A stretch of DNA of 64,000 nt, taken from Thermincola carboxydiphila (lineage in GTDB: Bacteria > Bacillota > Thermincolia > Thermincolales > UBA2595). The position numbers and the translations under genes are program-made. The DNA is taken from assembly GCA_016841325.1 (NCBI GenBank), contig JAENZJ010000017.1, forward strand, positions 1 to 64,000, read 5' to 3'. The notes beneath the pieces are model-generated. The model was not told the DNA's origin and did no database searches. It was given only the letters and a program-made list of their open reading frames with translations. Positions 15,642 to 25,464 of this stretch are shown piece after piece. Numbering within the stretch: position 1 is the stretch's first letter; each line of letters begins with the position of its first letter.

Positions 15642-16520
15642 ATGAGAAACCTTTGGAAGGGAGCCATCAGTTTCGGCCTGGTGCATGTACCTGTAAAACT
15701 GTACGCGGCAACTGAAAGAAAGGACATTAAATTTAATTACCTCCATGAAAAATGTAAGACACCGGTGCGGTATGAAAAGGTCTGCCCGACATGTGAAACA
15801 GAAGTCCCTATGGAAGAAATAGTCAGGGGTTACGAGTATGAGAAAGGGAAATATGTAATCCTCAAAGATGAAGATTTTGAAAACATTCCCCTGGCGACAG
15901 CAAAAACAGTTGAGATTATAAACTTTGCTGAACTCAGTGAAATAGACCCGGTGTTTTTTGATAAGTCTTATTACCTGGCACCCGGAGACGGTGGCCAAAA
16001 GGCATATGAACTGCTGAAACAGGCTATGGCAGAAACCCAGAAAGTGGCAGTAGCCAAGGTGATTATCAGGTCCAAAGAGTCCCTGGCAGCTCTCAGGGTT
16101 TACCGGGATTTAATTGTTATGGAGACAATGTTTTATCCTGATGAAATCAGGAACACTGAGCTGCTGCCGGAAGTCAATTATAATGTGAAGATAAATGAAA
16201 ATGAGGCTAAAATGGCAGCAAACCTGATAGAGAGTCTTACCGAGCCATTCAATCCGCAAAAATATCATAATGAATACCGGGCTGCGCTAAGTGAACTCAT
16301 TGAATCCCGCATTAGCGGTGAAGAGGTTGAAGTGGCGCCCAGGGTTGAGACAGGCAGGGTTGTTGACCTGATGGAAGCCCTTAAGGCAAGTATCGACCTG
16401 GCCAAGGAAGAAAAGGAACGGGCGGGAATGAAAAAAGGAACAAAGGCAGAGGCAAAGACAGGCAGAAAGGCCGGGACCGGGTCCGGCAAAGGCCGGAAAA
16501 AGGCTAAGACGGTTTCCTGA
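15642..16520 (+). CDS. ku: Ku DNA-end-binding protein (non-homologous end joining)
   Basis: A 292-residue bacterial Ku. It begins MRNLWKGAISFGLVHVPVKLY, the typical N terminus, contains the Ku core with a CxxC pair in KVCPTCE, and ends in a Lys/Arg/Gly-rich tail (from about 262) as in many bacterial homologues. It forms a ring on DNA ends and recruits LigD. The ATG follows GTGAGGTGG. Its stop overlaps the start of the ligase gene by one base, so ku and ligase are co-translated. The 189-bp gap upstream holds a short hairpin ACGACG/CGTCGT (15502-15518) but no gene. Confidence 0.95.
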   Translation: MRNLWKGAISFGLVHVPVKLYAATERKDIKFNYLHEKCKTPVRYEKVCPTCETEVPMEEIVRGYEYEKGKYVILKDEDFENIPLATAKTVEIINFAELSEIDPVFFDKSYYLAPGDGGQKAYELLKQAMAETQKVAVAKVIIRSKESLAALRVYRDLIVMETMFYPDEIRNTELLPEVNYNVKINENEAKMAANLIESLTEPFNPQKYHNEYRAALSELIESRISGEEVEVAPRVETGRVVDLMEALKASIDLAKEEKERAGMKKGTKAEAKTGRKAGTGSGKGRKKAKTVS

Positions 16521-17542
16521 TGAGAAAAATGAATCGTGATCAGGCCATCAAATGGTTCAGGACATTAGACCCCATGCTGGCTGTCCCGGCAGAGCCTTTC
16601 AGTTCCCCGGAATACATTTTTGAGGTTAAATGGGACGGATTCAGGTGTCTGGCTTATCTGGATGATAACACTATACTGCAGAGCCGCAACAGGTTGGAGT
16701 TTGGCCATAAGTTTCCCGAACTGGAAGGAATAACCCGGTTGATCAGGAAACACCCTGCCATTATAGACGGTGAGATTATCATTATGGAAGGTGGCCGGCC
16801 GTCATTTTATGAGCTGCAGAAAAGGGGCTGGACAAAGGATGTCCGTTCTATCGCCAGGGAATCTGCCGTCAAACCGGCCACTTTAGTTGTGTTTGACATC
16901 TTGCTGTCCGGGGATACGGTAGTCACAGGTGTGCCCCTGGCTGAAAGAAAAGAAATTCTCAGGGAAATTGTTGAACCTGATGACCGGATATTTATTTCGG
17001 AAGGTATCCCCGGGAAGGGCCTGGAAGTATATCAGGCATGTATTGAACAGGAACTTGAAGGGGTAGTCGGCAAAAGGGCTGACAGCCTTTACTACCCGGG
17101 CCGGCGTGTTGAATTTTGGAAGAAATTTAAAAAAGCTCATGAGGGGGATTTTGTTATCTGTGGATACCGTCAGACCCATGAGAATACAGAAAGGGTTGAT
17201 TCATTGATCCTTGGGTGTCCGGTGGGAAACGAAATGGTATTTCAGGGAGCTGTGGGGGTTGGGCTGGGCGGTATAACAGGGCAAAAACTCTACCGGGAAC
17301 TCAGGTCATTAATAATTGATACACCCCTTTTTAAAGTGCCACAGAATGTATCCCGTGGACTAAAATGGGTCAGGCCTGTCATCTGCTGTTCTGTGGAATT
17401 CCTGGAACCGGCCAGGGACGGCGGGCTAAGGCATCCCGTTTTCAGAGGGCTGCGCCATGACCTGGACCCCGAAGAATGTACCGGAATTGCCGGGGCTGTT
17501 CCCTCCCATGACCGGGCAGCCGACCCGGATGACACTAACTGA
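16520..17542 (+). CDS. ligD: ATP-dependent DNA ligase domain protein (LigD-LIG)
   Basis: A 340-residue ATP-dependent DNA ligase. The AMP-binding Lys is K37 in FEVKWDGFR; further nucleotidyltransferase motifs are visible (DGEIIIM, EGVVGK, FWKKFK) and an OB-fold completes the C terminus. It seals ends held by Ku. It stops at a TGA (17540-17542). The frame then continues open straight into the polymerase gene, so the two are a split version of the LIG-POL LigD protein known in Firmicutes such as B. subtilis YkoU. Confidence 0.93.
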   Translation: MRKMNRDQAIKWFRTLDPMLAVPAEPFSSPEYIFEVKWDGFRCLAYLDDNTILQSRNRLEFGHKFPELEGITRLIRKHPAIIDGEIIIMEGGRPSFYELQKRGWTKDVRSIARESAVKPATLVVFDILLSGDTVVTGVPLAERKEILREIVEPDDRIFISEGIPGKGLEVYQACIEQELEGVVGKRADSLYYPGRRVEFWKKFKKAHEGDFVICGYRQTHENTERVDSLILGCPVGNEMVFQGAVGVGLGGITGQKLYRELRSLIIDTPLFKVPQNVSRGLKWVRPVICCSVEFLEPARDGGLRHPVFRGLRHDLDPEECTGIAGAVPSHDRAADPDDTN

Positions 17543-17557
17543 TATATTCCGGAGGTA

Positions 17558-18469
17558 ATGAATTTGGACCAAGAGGTTATAATTGAAGGCAAAAGCCTCA
17601 AGCTGACAAATCTGGAAAAACTGATGTGGCCCGGGGATGCAATTAATAAGGCCGGGCTGATAAAATACTATGCCGATATTGCAGATATCCTGCTGCCACA
17701 TTTAAAAGACAGGTTGTTTATCATGAGCCGGTATCCTGACGGGATATATGGAGAGATGTTCTATCAGAAGGACTGCCCTGGTTATGCTCCCCAATGGATC
17801 AGGACATTTCCGGTGGAGTCAGCTGATGTGGGTAAAACTATAAACTATGTTATCTGTAATGACCTGCCAACACTCTTATGGCTCGCCAACCAGGCCTGTA
17901 TTGAAATGCATATCTGGCTGGCAAAGGTGCCAAATTTAAACAACCCTGATATCATGGTCTTTGACCTTGACCCCATGCCCCCGGCCGGATTTAAGGATAC
18001 CCTGGAGGTTGCCCTCCTGGTAAAAGAGGGTCTGGAACAGTTTGGCCTCTGCGGATATCCCAAGACCTCCGGAGCTACGGGAATGCATGTTTTTGTGCCT
18101 ATCAAACCCAATTACACCTACAATGAAGTCCGTGATGCCGTTGAGTTCATCTGCCGGCAGGTCCATACGGTTTTTCCCCGGAAGACTACTATGGAAAGAC
18201 TGGTGGCTGACCGGGGAGGAAAGGTTTATTTGGATTACCTGCAGAATACCCGGGGGAAGACCATGACTTATCAGTACAGCCTGCGTCCAGTCCCCGGGGC
18301 TCCGGTATCAGCTCCGCTGACATGGGACGAAGTCAGGCAGGGAAAGGTACGCCCCGGGCATTTTCACAGTGGCAACATGGTGGACAGAATTAAGGAATAC
18401 GGCGACCTTTATGAAGATTTTCTGAAAACGGGCCAGGACCTGGACAGGCTTGTGTCAATGGTACGTTAA
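17558..18469 (+). CDS. ligD: LigD polymerase/primase domain protein (LigD-POL)
   Basis: A 303-residue archaeo-eukaryotic-primase-type polymerase that fills gaps, often with ribonucleotides, during end joining. The metal-binding acidic pair D136/D138 is in MVFDLDP; HVFVP and YLDYLQN are other family motifs. It lies 15 nt after the ligase stop and in the same frame. GGAGGT sits only 2 nt before the ATG at 17558 but 8 nt before a TTG at 17564, which may be the real start. No phosphoesterase (PE) domain is present, as is usual in Firmicutes. Confidence 0.92.
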   Translation: MNLDQEVIIEGKSLKLTNLEKLMWPGDAINKAGLIKYYADIADILLPHLKDRLFIMSRYPDGIYGEMFYQKDCPGYAPQWIRTFPVESADVGKTINYVICNDLPTLLWLANQACIEMHIWLAKVPNLNNPDIMVFDLDPMPPAGFKDTLEVALLVKEGLEQFGLCGYPKTSGATGMHVFVPIKPNYTYNEVRDAVEFICRQVHTVFPRKTTMERLVADRGGKVYLDYLQNTRGKTMTYQYSLRPVPGAPVSAPLTWDEVRQGKVRPGHFHSGNMVDRIKEYGDLYEDFLKTGQDLDRLVSMVR

Positions 18470-18478
18470 TACAATAAT

Positions 18479-19702
18479 TTGGCAGAAAAAATTCCGGCCA
18501 TGCAGGAAATTAAGCAACCACCCCGAAACACTGTAAAAGACAAAAAGGCACTGCAAAAAACTAAATCTCTCTATTTGTCAGGGGTGCAGTTTGTGGATTC
18601 CAAGGCTTTTTATGTTTTGTTAAGCATGGTGGACGGCCTGGGGCCGCGCCGGCTTGCGGCATTGACCCGGTTTATGGGCACAGCGGAAAAGGTGTGGTAT
18701 GGCAGTGAAATGGTTTTACGGTCGGTACCGGGAATTCCGCAAAAGGTTATTTCATCTCTTCTGGAGAAGCGCAGGGAACTGAAACCTGAAACAGTAATAC
18801 AGAAACTTGCTGACCGGGGAATTGACCTTGTGGCCATTGAGGAACCGGAATATCCCCAGGCGCTGAAAAGCATTTATGACCCGCCCGGGATTCTGTATGT
18901 TAAAGGTAAAAGGGATATCCTGAACAAAAGTATGTTTGCCATAGTTGGGGCCAGGAGGGCCACTCATTACGGACTGGCAGCCGCCCGGTCGATAGCGGGA
19001 GAATTATCACAGGCCGGTCTGGGTATTGTGTCAGGTATGGCCAGGGGAATTGATACTGCAGCTCACCGGGGGGCTCTGGATGCCGGTGGAACTACTGTTG
19101 CCGTTTTGGGATGTGGAGTTGATGTGGTATACCCCAGGGAGAACCGAAATATAATGGAAGAGATAAGTGAAAGAGGTGTGGTAATAAGTGAATTTCCTCC
19201 CGGTACGGCCCCGGTGGCGGGCAACTTCCCGCAGAGGAACAGGCTAATCAGCGGTTTATCCTGCGGGGTATTGGTGATTGAAGCTGCAGAAAAGAGTGGT
19301 TCCCTGATTACCGTGGATTTTGCCCTGGAACAGGGGCGTGAGGTGTTTGCAGTACCCGGGCAGGTGACCAACAGGCTGAACCGGGGCTGTCACCAGCTTA
19401 TCAGGCAGGGAGCCTGTCTGGTCGAAAACGCCGGGGATATCCTGGAAGAACTGGGCCTGAAAACAAAGGACGGCATACCCTCCGGCCCGGATTTTTTTGG
19501 TGGAGGGGATAATAATAATTTGACCGCCGCCGAAAAAAGGGTATATAATATTATTTCAGATGACCCGGTAAGCAGTGAAACAATTATATGTGAGACCGGA
19601 CTCAGGCCTTCTGAAGTAATGTCTGTGCTGCTGACTATGGAATTAAAGGGTCTTGTCAGGCAGCTGCCCGGACAAAGGTATGTGAGAAATGGTATTGTTT
19701 AA
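18479..19702 (+). CDS. dprA: DNA-processing protein DprA/Smf
   Basis: The protein loads RecA on incoming single-stranded DNA. Seen: a helix-hairpin-helix-like N region (MVDGLGPRRLAALTRF), the Rossmann-like DprA core with SGMARGIDTAAHRGAL, LGCGVDVVYPREN, FPQRNRLISGLS and PGQVTNRLNRGCHQLI, and a C-terminal winged helix. The frame is open from a TTG at 18479 (407 residues) but the first 38 residues are unlike the family; a GTG at 18593, behind AGGGG, gives a more normal length and may be the real start. It lies upstream of topA as in B. subtilis. Confidence 0.93.
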   Translation: MAEKIPAMQEIKQPPRNTVKDKKALQKTKSLYLSGVQFVDSKAFYVLLSMVDGLGPRRLAALTRFMGTAEKVWYGSEMVLRSVPGIPQKVISSLLEKRRELKPETVIQKLADRGIDLVAIEEPEYPQALKSIYDPPGILYVKGKRDILNKSMFAIVGARRATHYGLAAARSIAGELSQAGLGIVSGMARGIDTAAHRGALDAGGTTVAVLGCGVDVVYPRENRNIMEEISERGVVISEFPPGTAPVAGNFPQRNRLISGLSCGVLVIEAAEKSGSLITVDFALEQGREVFAVPGQVTNRLNRGCHQLIRQGACLVENAGDILEELGLKTKDGIPSGPDFFGGGDNNNLTAAEKRVYNIISDDPVSSETIICETGLRPSEVMSVLLTMELKGLVRQLPGQRYVRNGIV

Positions 19703-19838
19703 AACCACACATCAGTACATTTTGTTTTGTATATAAAGTGAAATGTACGGTTAAGACTACGAAATAACAGCACTGTGATAATGAGGGGACTGCCGTAATA
19801 AATATATAGGTGCAGGGGCTGTTACAGGGGTGATAATT

Positions 19839-21929
19839 TTGTCAAAGTATCTGGTGATTGTGGAATCACCTGCCAAAGCTAAGACTATAGGCAAGTTTCT
19901 TGGGAAAAAATACATGGTGAAGGCATCTATGGGCCATGTCAGGGATTTGCCCAAGAGTCAGTTTGGAGTAGATGTGGAAAACAACTTTTCCCCCAAATAC
20001 ATTACTATCAGGGGTAAAGGGGACATTTTAAAGGAACTGCGCAGCGCTGCCAAGAAATCGACCGGTATTTTACTGGCCACTGACCCGGACCGGGAAGGTG
20101 AGGCTATTGCGTGGCACCTGCAGCACCAGTTGGAGGTAAAAGAGAACGAAAAGTGCCGGGTGGAATTTAACGAAATCACTAAGGATGCCGTGCAAAAGGC
20201 AATGAAATCCCCGCGCACCATTGACGGGGCCAGGGTAGATGCCCAGCAGGCCAGGAGGGTTCTGGACCGCCTTGTCGGATACAACCTCAGCCCCCTGCTG
20301 TGGCGCAAAGTTAAAAAAGGACTTAGTGCCGGTCGCGTCCAGTCAGTGGCTGTAAGGCTGATATGTGACCGTGAAGAGGAGATCAAGGCTTTTGTCCCTG
20401 AAGAATATTGGTCTTTGACCGGTGTTTTCAGGAAACCCGGGAACAAAACAGATATTGAAGCAAAGCTGCTGAAACATAAAAACAAAAAAATCAAGATATC
20501 CCACAAATCAGAAATGGACAGGGTGATTTCAGACCTTAACGGGGCTGATTATGTTATTAGTGAAATAAAAAAAAGGGAAAAGAAGAGGAATCCTTCACCT
20601 CCCTTTACAACCAGTACGATGCAGCAGGAAGCCTACCGGAAACTGAATTTTGCAGCCAGGAAAACAATGCAGGTGGCCCAGCAGCTTTATGAGGGTCTCG
20701 ATATCGGGCCTGAAGGTACAGTGGGTCTGGTTACATATATCAGGACAGATTCAACGAGAATTTCTGAAACAGCGCAGGAGGAGACGGCACAATATATTCT
20801 GGATAACTACGGCGCCGATTATAAGCCTGACAAGGCCAGGCAGTACCAGGTCAGGGGCAGGACACAGAATGCCCACGAGGCTATACGGCCGACTACGATT
20901 AAACATGAACCTGATCAGATCAAAAAGTTCCTTACCAGGGACCAGTACAAATTGTATAAACTGATTTGGGAGCGGTTCCTGGCAAGCCAGATGAGTTCTG
21001 CAGTAATAGATACCACTACAGTGGATATTAAGGCCGGGGATTATATTTTCAGGGCCACGGGATCAGTGGTAAAGTTTCCGGGGTTCATGAAAGTTTATAC
21101 TGAAAGTCAGGACAACGGGGATAAAGATGAATCAGGAACACTGCCTGCAGATCTGGAAAAAGGTATTTCACTGGAAGCAAGAAAACTGGAACCGAAACAG
21201 CACTTCACCCAGCCGCCCCCGAGGTATACGGATGCCAGCCTGGTTAAGGCCCTTGAGGAAAATGGGATCGGGCGTCCGAGCACCTATGCGCCGATAGTGG
21301 AGACTATCCAGAAGAGGGGATATGTAATAAAAGAAGAAAAACAGTTTTATCCTACTGAACTGGGATTTGTTGTGGTTGACTTGCTTAAGGAGCACTTCCC
21401 GGAAATTATTGATATCCAGTTTACTGCTGCCCTGGAGGATAGGCTTGACAGCATAGAAGAGGGTAATACCGACTGGAAAGAGATTTTACGGGAATTTTAT
21501 ACACCATTTAAAAAGACACTGGACAAGGCCGAAAAAAATATCGGTGTAATTGAGATAGAAGACGAGGTAAGTGATGAAGTCTGCGACCAGTGCGGGCGCA
21601 ACATGGTTATCAAAATGGGCAGGTATGGGAGATTCCTGGCATGCCCCGGTTTTCCTGAGTGCAGGAATACCAAACCCCTGCTGGAGACAATCGGAGTTTC
21701 CTGTCCTGAGTGCGGGGGAGATATTGTCCTCAAGAGAAGTAAAAAGGGCAGAAAGTTTTATGGCTGCAGTAACTACCCGGATTGTGAATTTGTTTCCTGG
21801 GATCAGCCTACTGATAAGAGATGCCCGGAATGCAGTAAAGTCCTGGTGCAGAAATCCATGGGCAGCAAAGGCATGGTCTTCAAGTGCTCTGATAATAAAT
21901 GCAAGTATCAGGAAAGGGTTTTGACATAA
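19839..21929 (+). CDS. topA: DNA topoisomerase I
   Basis: A 696-residue type IA topoisomerase that relaxes negative supercoils. The TOPRIM domain is at the start (KYLVIVESPAKAKTIGKFL; DPDREGEAIAWH), the active Tyr is in VTYIRTDSTRIS, and three C4 zinc modules end the protein (CDQCGRNM..CPGFPEC; CPECGGDI..CSNYPDC; CPECSKVL..CSDNKC). I prefer the TTG at 19839, 7 nt after AGGGG, over a GTG three codons earlier that overlaps that site. The 136-bp gap before it holds an inverted repeat GTACATTT/AAATGTAC but no gene. Confidence 0.97.
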   Translation: MSKYLVIVESPAKAKTIGKFLGKKYMVKASMGHVRDLPKSQFGVDVENNFSPKYITIRGKGDILKELRSAAKKSTGILLATDPDREGEAIAWHLQHQLEVKENEKCRVEFNEITKDAVQKAMKSPRTIDGARVDAQQARRVLDRLVGYNLSPLLWRKVKKGLSAGRVQSVAVRLICDREEEIKAFVPEEYWSLTGVFRKPGNKTDIEAKLLKHKNKKIKISHKSEMDRVISDLNGADYVISEIKKREKKRNPSPPFTTSTMQQEAYRKLNFAARKTMQVAQQLYEGLDIGPEGTVGLVTYIRTDSTRISETAQEETAQYILDNYGADYKPDKARQYQVRGRTQNAHEAIRPTTIKHEPDQIKKFLTRDQYKLYKLIWERFLASQMSSAVIDTTTVDIKAGDYIFRATGSVVKFPGFMKVYTESQDNGDKDESGTLPADLEKGISLEARKLEPKQHFTQPPPRYTDASLVKALEENGIGRPSTYAPIVETIQKRGYVIKEEKQFYPTELGFVVVDLLKEHFPEIIDIQFTAALEDRLDSIEEGNTDWKEILREFYTPFKKTLDKAEKNIGVIEIEDEVSDEVCDQCGRNMVIKMGRYGRFLACPGFPECRNTKPLLETIGVSCPECGGDIVLKRSKKGRKFYGCSNYPDCEFVSWDQPTDKRCPECSKVLVQKSMGSKGMVFKCSDNKCKYQERVLT

Positions 21930-23249
21930 ATGAAACCAGTAACTGTAATTGGTGCCGGGCTGGCGGGTTCAGAGGCAGCCTGGCAGCTTGCTGCCAGGGA
22001 TGTCCGGGTCAGGTTGTTTGAGATGAGGCCGGTAAAAAAGTCCCCGGCACATCATACCGACATGTTTGCTGAGCTTGTATGCAGTAACTCCCTGAGGGGA
22101 AGTTCTCTGGAGAATGCAGTCGGTTTATTAAAGGAAGAAATGCGCCGCCTTGATTCGGTAATTATGAGGTGTGCCGACAATACTTCTGTACCGGCAGGAG
22201 GGGCTCTGGCCGTTGACAGGGAGGAATTTGCCCGGCAGGTCACAGAAGCGGTATCGGGTCACCCTAATGTAGAAATAACCAGAAAAGAGATTACCCAAAT
22301 TGATACTGATAACCCGGTGATAATTGCCACCGGGCCTTTGACATCTGATACCATGTCAAGCGCCATCATGGAAATCACCGGTTGTGAATACCTTTATTTT
22401 TATGATGCGGCAGCTCCGATAGTTACCCTGGAATCCCTGGACCACAGCAAGGTCTTCCGGGCTTCCAGATATGATAAGGGTGAGGCTGCCTATCTCAATT
22501 GTCCCATGGACAGGGAAGAGTATGAGAGGTTCTGTCAGGAACTGGTAAATGCCGAGTGTGTTCCCCTGCAGGAGTTTGAAAAAGAGATATTTTTTGAGGG
22601 TTGTATGCCTGTGGAAGAACTGGCTGCCCGGGGACCACGGACGTTACTGTTCGGACCCTTAAAGCCTGTGGGCCTGACCGATCCCCGTACCGGCAGCAGG
22701 CCCTATGCAGTGGTACAGCTTAGGCAGGACAATATCGAAGGCACTTTATATAATATGGTGGGTTTTCAGACCCATCTCAGGTGGGGTGAACAGAACCGGG
22801 TTTTCAGAATGATTCCCGGACTTGAAAATGCCGAGTTTGTCCGTTACGGTGTAATGCACCGGAACACCTTCATAAACTCCCCGGAACTCCTGAAGCCTAC
22901 CCTTCAGCTAAAAAAGGATGAGAATCTCTTTTTTGCCGGACAGATTACCGGGGTCGAAGGGTATGTGGAATCGGCGGCAATGGGGCTGGTGGCCGGAATA
23001 AATGCCGCCAGGATAACTGCCGGTGATAAGCCGGTCGTTTTTCCTGAGGAAACGGCACATGGGGCATTATGCAAATATATTACCACCCCCGGGGCCAGGA
23101 ATTTTCAGCCTATGAACATCAATTTCGGTCTTTTGCCCCAATTAGGTGAAAAAATCCGGGATAAACGCCTGAGATATGGTAAAATATCAGAAAGGGCCTT
23201 GAACAGGCTTGATGAATTCAGGTCAGCTTTTGAGCCCGGCAAAGTTTAA
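21930..23249 (+). CDS. trmFO: folate/FAD-dependent tRNA (uracil-54) methyltransferase TrmFO
   Basis: A 439-residue flavoprotein that makes m5U54 in tRNA using methylenetetrahydrofolate. The FAD motif is [16 protein letters not shown] at the N terminus; the family segments [18 protein letters not shown] and the [11 protein letters not shown]-terminal region are present. The ATG directly abuts the topA stop codon, so the pair is probably co-translated. Confidence 0.96.
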   Translation: MKPVTVIGAGLAGSEAAWQLAARDVRVRLFEMRPVKKSPAHHTDMFAELVCSNSLRGSSLENAVGLLKEEMRRLDSVIMRCADNTSVPAGGALAVDREEFARQVTEAVSGHPNVEITRKEITQIDTDNPVIIATGPLTSDTMSSAIMEITGCEYLYFYDAAAPIVTLESLDHSKVFRASRYDKGEAAYLNCPMDREEYERFCQELVNAECVPLQEFEKEIFFEGCMPVEELAARGPRTLLFGPLKPVGLTDPRTGSRPYAVVQLRQDNIEGTLYNMVGFQTHLRWGEQNRVFRMIPGLENAEFVRYGVMHRNTFINSPELLKPTLQLKKDENLFFAGQITGVEGYVESAAMGLVAGINAARITAGDKPVVFPEETAHGALCKYITTPGARNFQPMNINFGLLPQLGEKIRDKRLRYGKISERALNRLDEFRSAFEPGKV

Positions 23250-23268
23250 AAATGGTGGAGGATGAGTT

Positions 23269-23919
23269 ATGGTAAACACAGGAGAATATTCTCTTGCAGA
23301 GGAGAGGATCAATGCCCTGACTCACGGCATAGGTACGGTTCTTGCCGTTACCGGCCTCGTTTTACTGATTATATTTGCAGTAATGTATGGCAATGTCTGG
23401 CATGTTGTCAGCTTTAGCATCTATGGTTCGACTCTCGTTTTAATGTACCTGATATCAACCCTGTACCATGCCCTGCGGAACCGGAAGGCCAAAGATATCC
23501 TGAAGGTTTTGGATCATTCGGCGATATTCCTGTTGATAGCAGGTACATATACCCCGTTTGCCCTGATCACTCTTCACGGGCGGTTGGGCTGGACATTGTT
23601 CGGTGTAGTCTGGGGGCTGGCAGTGGCCGGAATCGTGTTTAAGGTCTTTTTTGTGAAGAGGTTCCGCATTCTGTCAACTGTAATGTATCTGTTAATGGGC
23701 TGGCTGGTGCTGTCAGTGGTCAGGCCGCTGATTGCAGGTATACCCGGACCGGGCCTTGCCTGGCTGGTTGCCGGAGGATTACTTTACAGTGTCGGAACAG
23801 TTTTTTATGTGCGAAAAAAGAAGGCTTTCAATCATGCGGTCTGGCATTTGTTTGTGATGGCTGGCAGTGGATGCCATTTCCTGGCTGTTCTTTTATATGT
23901 ACTGCCTTTAAGGTCCTGA
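23269..23919 (+). CDS. hemolysin III / TrhA (PAQR-like) membrane protein
   Basis: A 216-residue protein with seven predicted helices. It shows the HlyIII signature: an early INALTHGIG, then LISTLYHAL, DHSAIFLLIAGTYTPF and a late HAVWHLFVMAGSGCHF, whose histidines match the zinc-binding site of the PAQR superfamily. The name reflects an old cytolysis assay; in Firmicutes members are linked to membrane-lipid homeostasis. It is inserted between trmFO and xerC. The ATG follows GGTGGAGGAT. Confidence 0.9.
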   Translation: MVNTGEYSLAEERINALTHGIGTVLAVTGLVLLIIFAVMYGNVWHVVSFSIYGSTLVLMYLISTLYHALRNRKAKDILKVLDHSAIFLLIAGTYTPFALITLHGRLGWTLFGVVWGLAVAGIVFKVFFVKRFRILSTVMYLLMGWLVLSVVRPLIAGIPGPGLAWLVAGGLLYSVGTVFYVRKKKAFNHAVWHLFVMAGSGCHFLAVLLYVLPLRS

Positions 23920-23996
23920 TCCGGCCGGCCTCAGGTGTTTGGCAGCAGACCGCCGTCCGCTGTCCGCCATTTGCCGGGCATAAATAAGGAGATTGC

Positions 23997-24899
23997 ATGT
24001 ATACATTTATTGATGGCTTCATAGTTTATTTGAAAGTGGAGAAAAACGCATCACCCAGGACCCTGGAAAGTTACCAGAGGGACATCTGGCAGTTTGTGGA
24101 TTTCCTGGCTGATGAATTCAAGCTGCCCGGTGAGCAGGTAAGCCCGGAGCAGGTTGACCACCTGTCAGTCCGCAAATACCTGGCTGAACTTCAGAAAAAA
24201 GGGCTGCACAGGTCTACTGTTGCCAGAAAACTGGCATCCCTAAGGTCTTTTTACCGTTATCTCTCCCGGGAAGAAATCGTATCCGGCAACCCTATGTTAA
24301 GGATTTCCACTCCGAAACTGGAAAAGAGGCTCCCCGAATTCCTTTATGAGGATGAAGTCAGAAGCCTGATGGATGCTCCGGATACTACAACAGCTTCAGG
24401 GCTCAGGGATAAGGCCATACTTGAAGTATTGTATTCCAGTGGTTTACGGGTCAGTGAACTGGTGGGGCTGGACACGGGTGACCCCGACTTTGAACTGGAG
24501 TATGTCAGGGTGAAGGGCAAGGGCGCCAGGGAAAGGATTGTTCCCCTGGGCTCTTATGCCATAAAGGCACTGGCCGGGTATCTGACCGGCGGGAGGTCGC
24601 AGCTTGCCGGAACCGGGGTCACCGGAGCCCTTTTTTTAAACAGGAACGGTGGGCGGCTGACGGCACGGAGTGTCCGCAACATTGTGGACAAATATGTGAA
24701 ACAGGTAAGCATCCAGCGCCGGATCAGTCCGCATACATTAAGGCATTCCTTTGCCACACACCTGTTGGATGGGGGAGCGGACCTCAGGTCTGTTCAGGAG
24801 CTGCTGGGACATATAAAAATGTCAACAACTCAGATATATACACATGTGACCAAACAGAAACTAAAGTCTGTATATGAAAAGACCCATCCCCGTGCATAG
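23997..24899 (+). CDS. xerC: tyrosine recombinase XerC/CodV
   Basis: A 300-residue site-specific recombinase that resolves chromosome dimers at dif. It has an N-terminal SAM-like DNA-binding domain (1-90) and a C-terminal catalytic domain with R151, H246, R249, H272 and the nucleophile Y281 ([13 protein letters not shown]...LGH...YTHV). It precedes hslV as codV does in B. subtilis. The ATG follows AAGGAG. Confidence 0.95.
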   Translation: MYTFIDGFIVYLKVEKNASPRTLESYQRDIWQFVDFLADEFKLPGEQVSPEQVDHLSVRKYLAELQKKGLHRSTVARKLASLRSFYRYLSREEIVSGNPMLRISTPKLEKRLPEFLYEDEVRSLMDAPDTTTASGLRDKAILEVLYSSGLRVSELVGLDTGDPDFELEYVRVKGKGARERIVPLGSYAIKALAGYLTGGRSQLAGTGVTGALFLNRNGGRLTARSVRNIVDKYVKQVSIQRRISPHTLRHSFATHLLDGGADLRSVQELLGHIKMSTTQIYTHVTKQKLKSVYEKTHPRA

Positions 24900-24921
24900 A
24901 TGGGGTCAGGAGGGATTGATT

Positions 24922-25452
24922 ATGTTTCAGGGAACGACCATTGTTGCCGTAAAGCTGAACGGAAAAGTTGCCATAGCCGGTGACGGGCAGGTAACCTTTG
25001 GCGGGAATATGGTTCTAAAACAAAAGGCCAAAAAAGTCCGCCGCCTGCATCATAATAAGGTGATCGCAGGTTTTGCGGGTTCAGTGGCTGATGCCTTTAC
25101 CCTGTTTGAAAAATTTGAAAAAAAGCTGGAAGAGTTACGGGGCAACCTTCCCAGGGCCGCAGTGGAACTGGCCAAGGAGTGGCGTATGGATAAATTCCTG
25201 CGTAAGCTTGAAGCCCTGCTGATAGTGGCTGACCAGGAACATTTACTGATCATCTCGGGTAACGGTGAGGTCATCGAGCCTGATGACAATGTAACAGCTA
25301 TCGGCTCCGGAGGGTCATATGCCCTTGCTGCAGCCAGGGCCCTGGTAAAGCATTCACAGATGAGTGCTGCAGATATTGCCAGAGAAGCCCTGGAAATAGC
25401 TGCAGCAATCTGCATTTATACCAATTCCAATATAACAATTGAAGAATTATAG
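24922..25452 (+). CDS. hslV: ATP-dependent protease peptidase subunit HslV
   Basis: A 176-residue proteasome-beta-like peptidase that pairs with HslU (ClpQY). The sequence starts [10 protein letters not shown]; the Thr after Gly5... region (TTIVAV) is the N-terminal nucleophile exposed by processing, and GDGQVT is conserved. The ATG at 24922 follows AGGAGGG; upstream in-frame codons overlap the xerC end and are not used. Confidence 0.96.
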   Translation: MFQGTTIVAVKLNGKVAIAGDGQVTFGGNMVLKQKAKKVRRLHHNKVIAGFAGSVADAFTLFEKFEKKLEELRGNLPRAAVELAKEWRMDKFLRKLEALLIVADQEHLLIISGNGEVIEPDDNVTAIGSGGSYALAAARALVKHSQMSAADIAREALEIAAAICIYTNSNITIEEL

Positions 25453-25464
25453 GGGGGTTATTTT

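Noticed and set aside
17540-17560. UGA between the ligase and polymerase genes as a fourth Sec codon
   Set aside because: No hairpin with the needed stem and G-loop follows within 15-40 nt, no Cys is expected at this linker, and a GGAGGT site with a start codon lies directly after.
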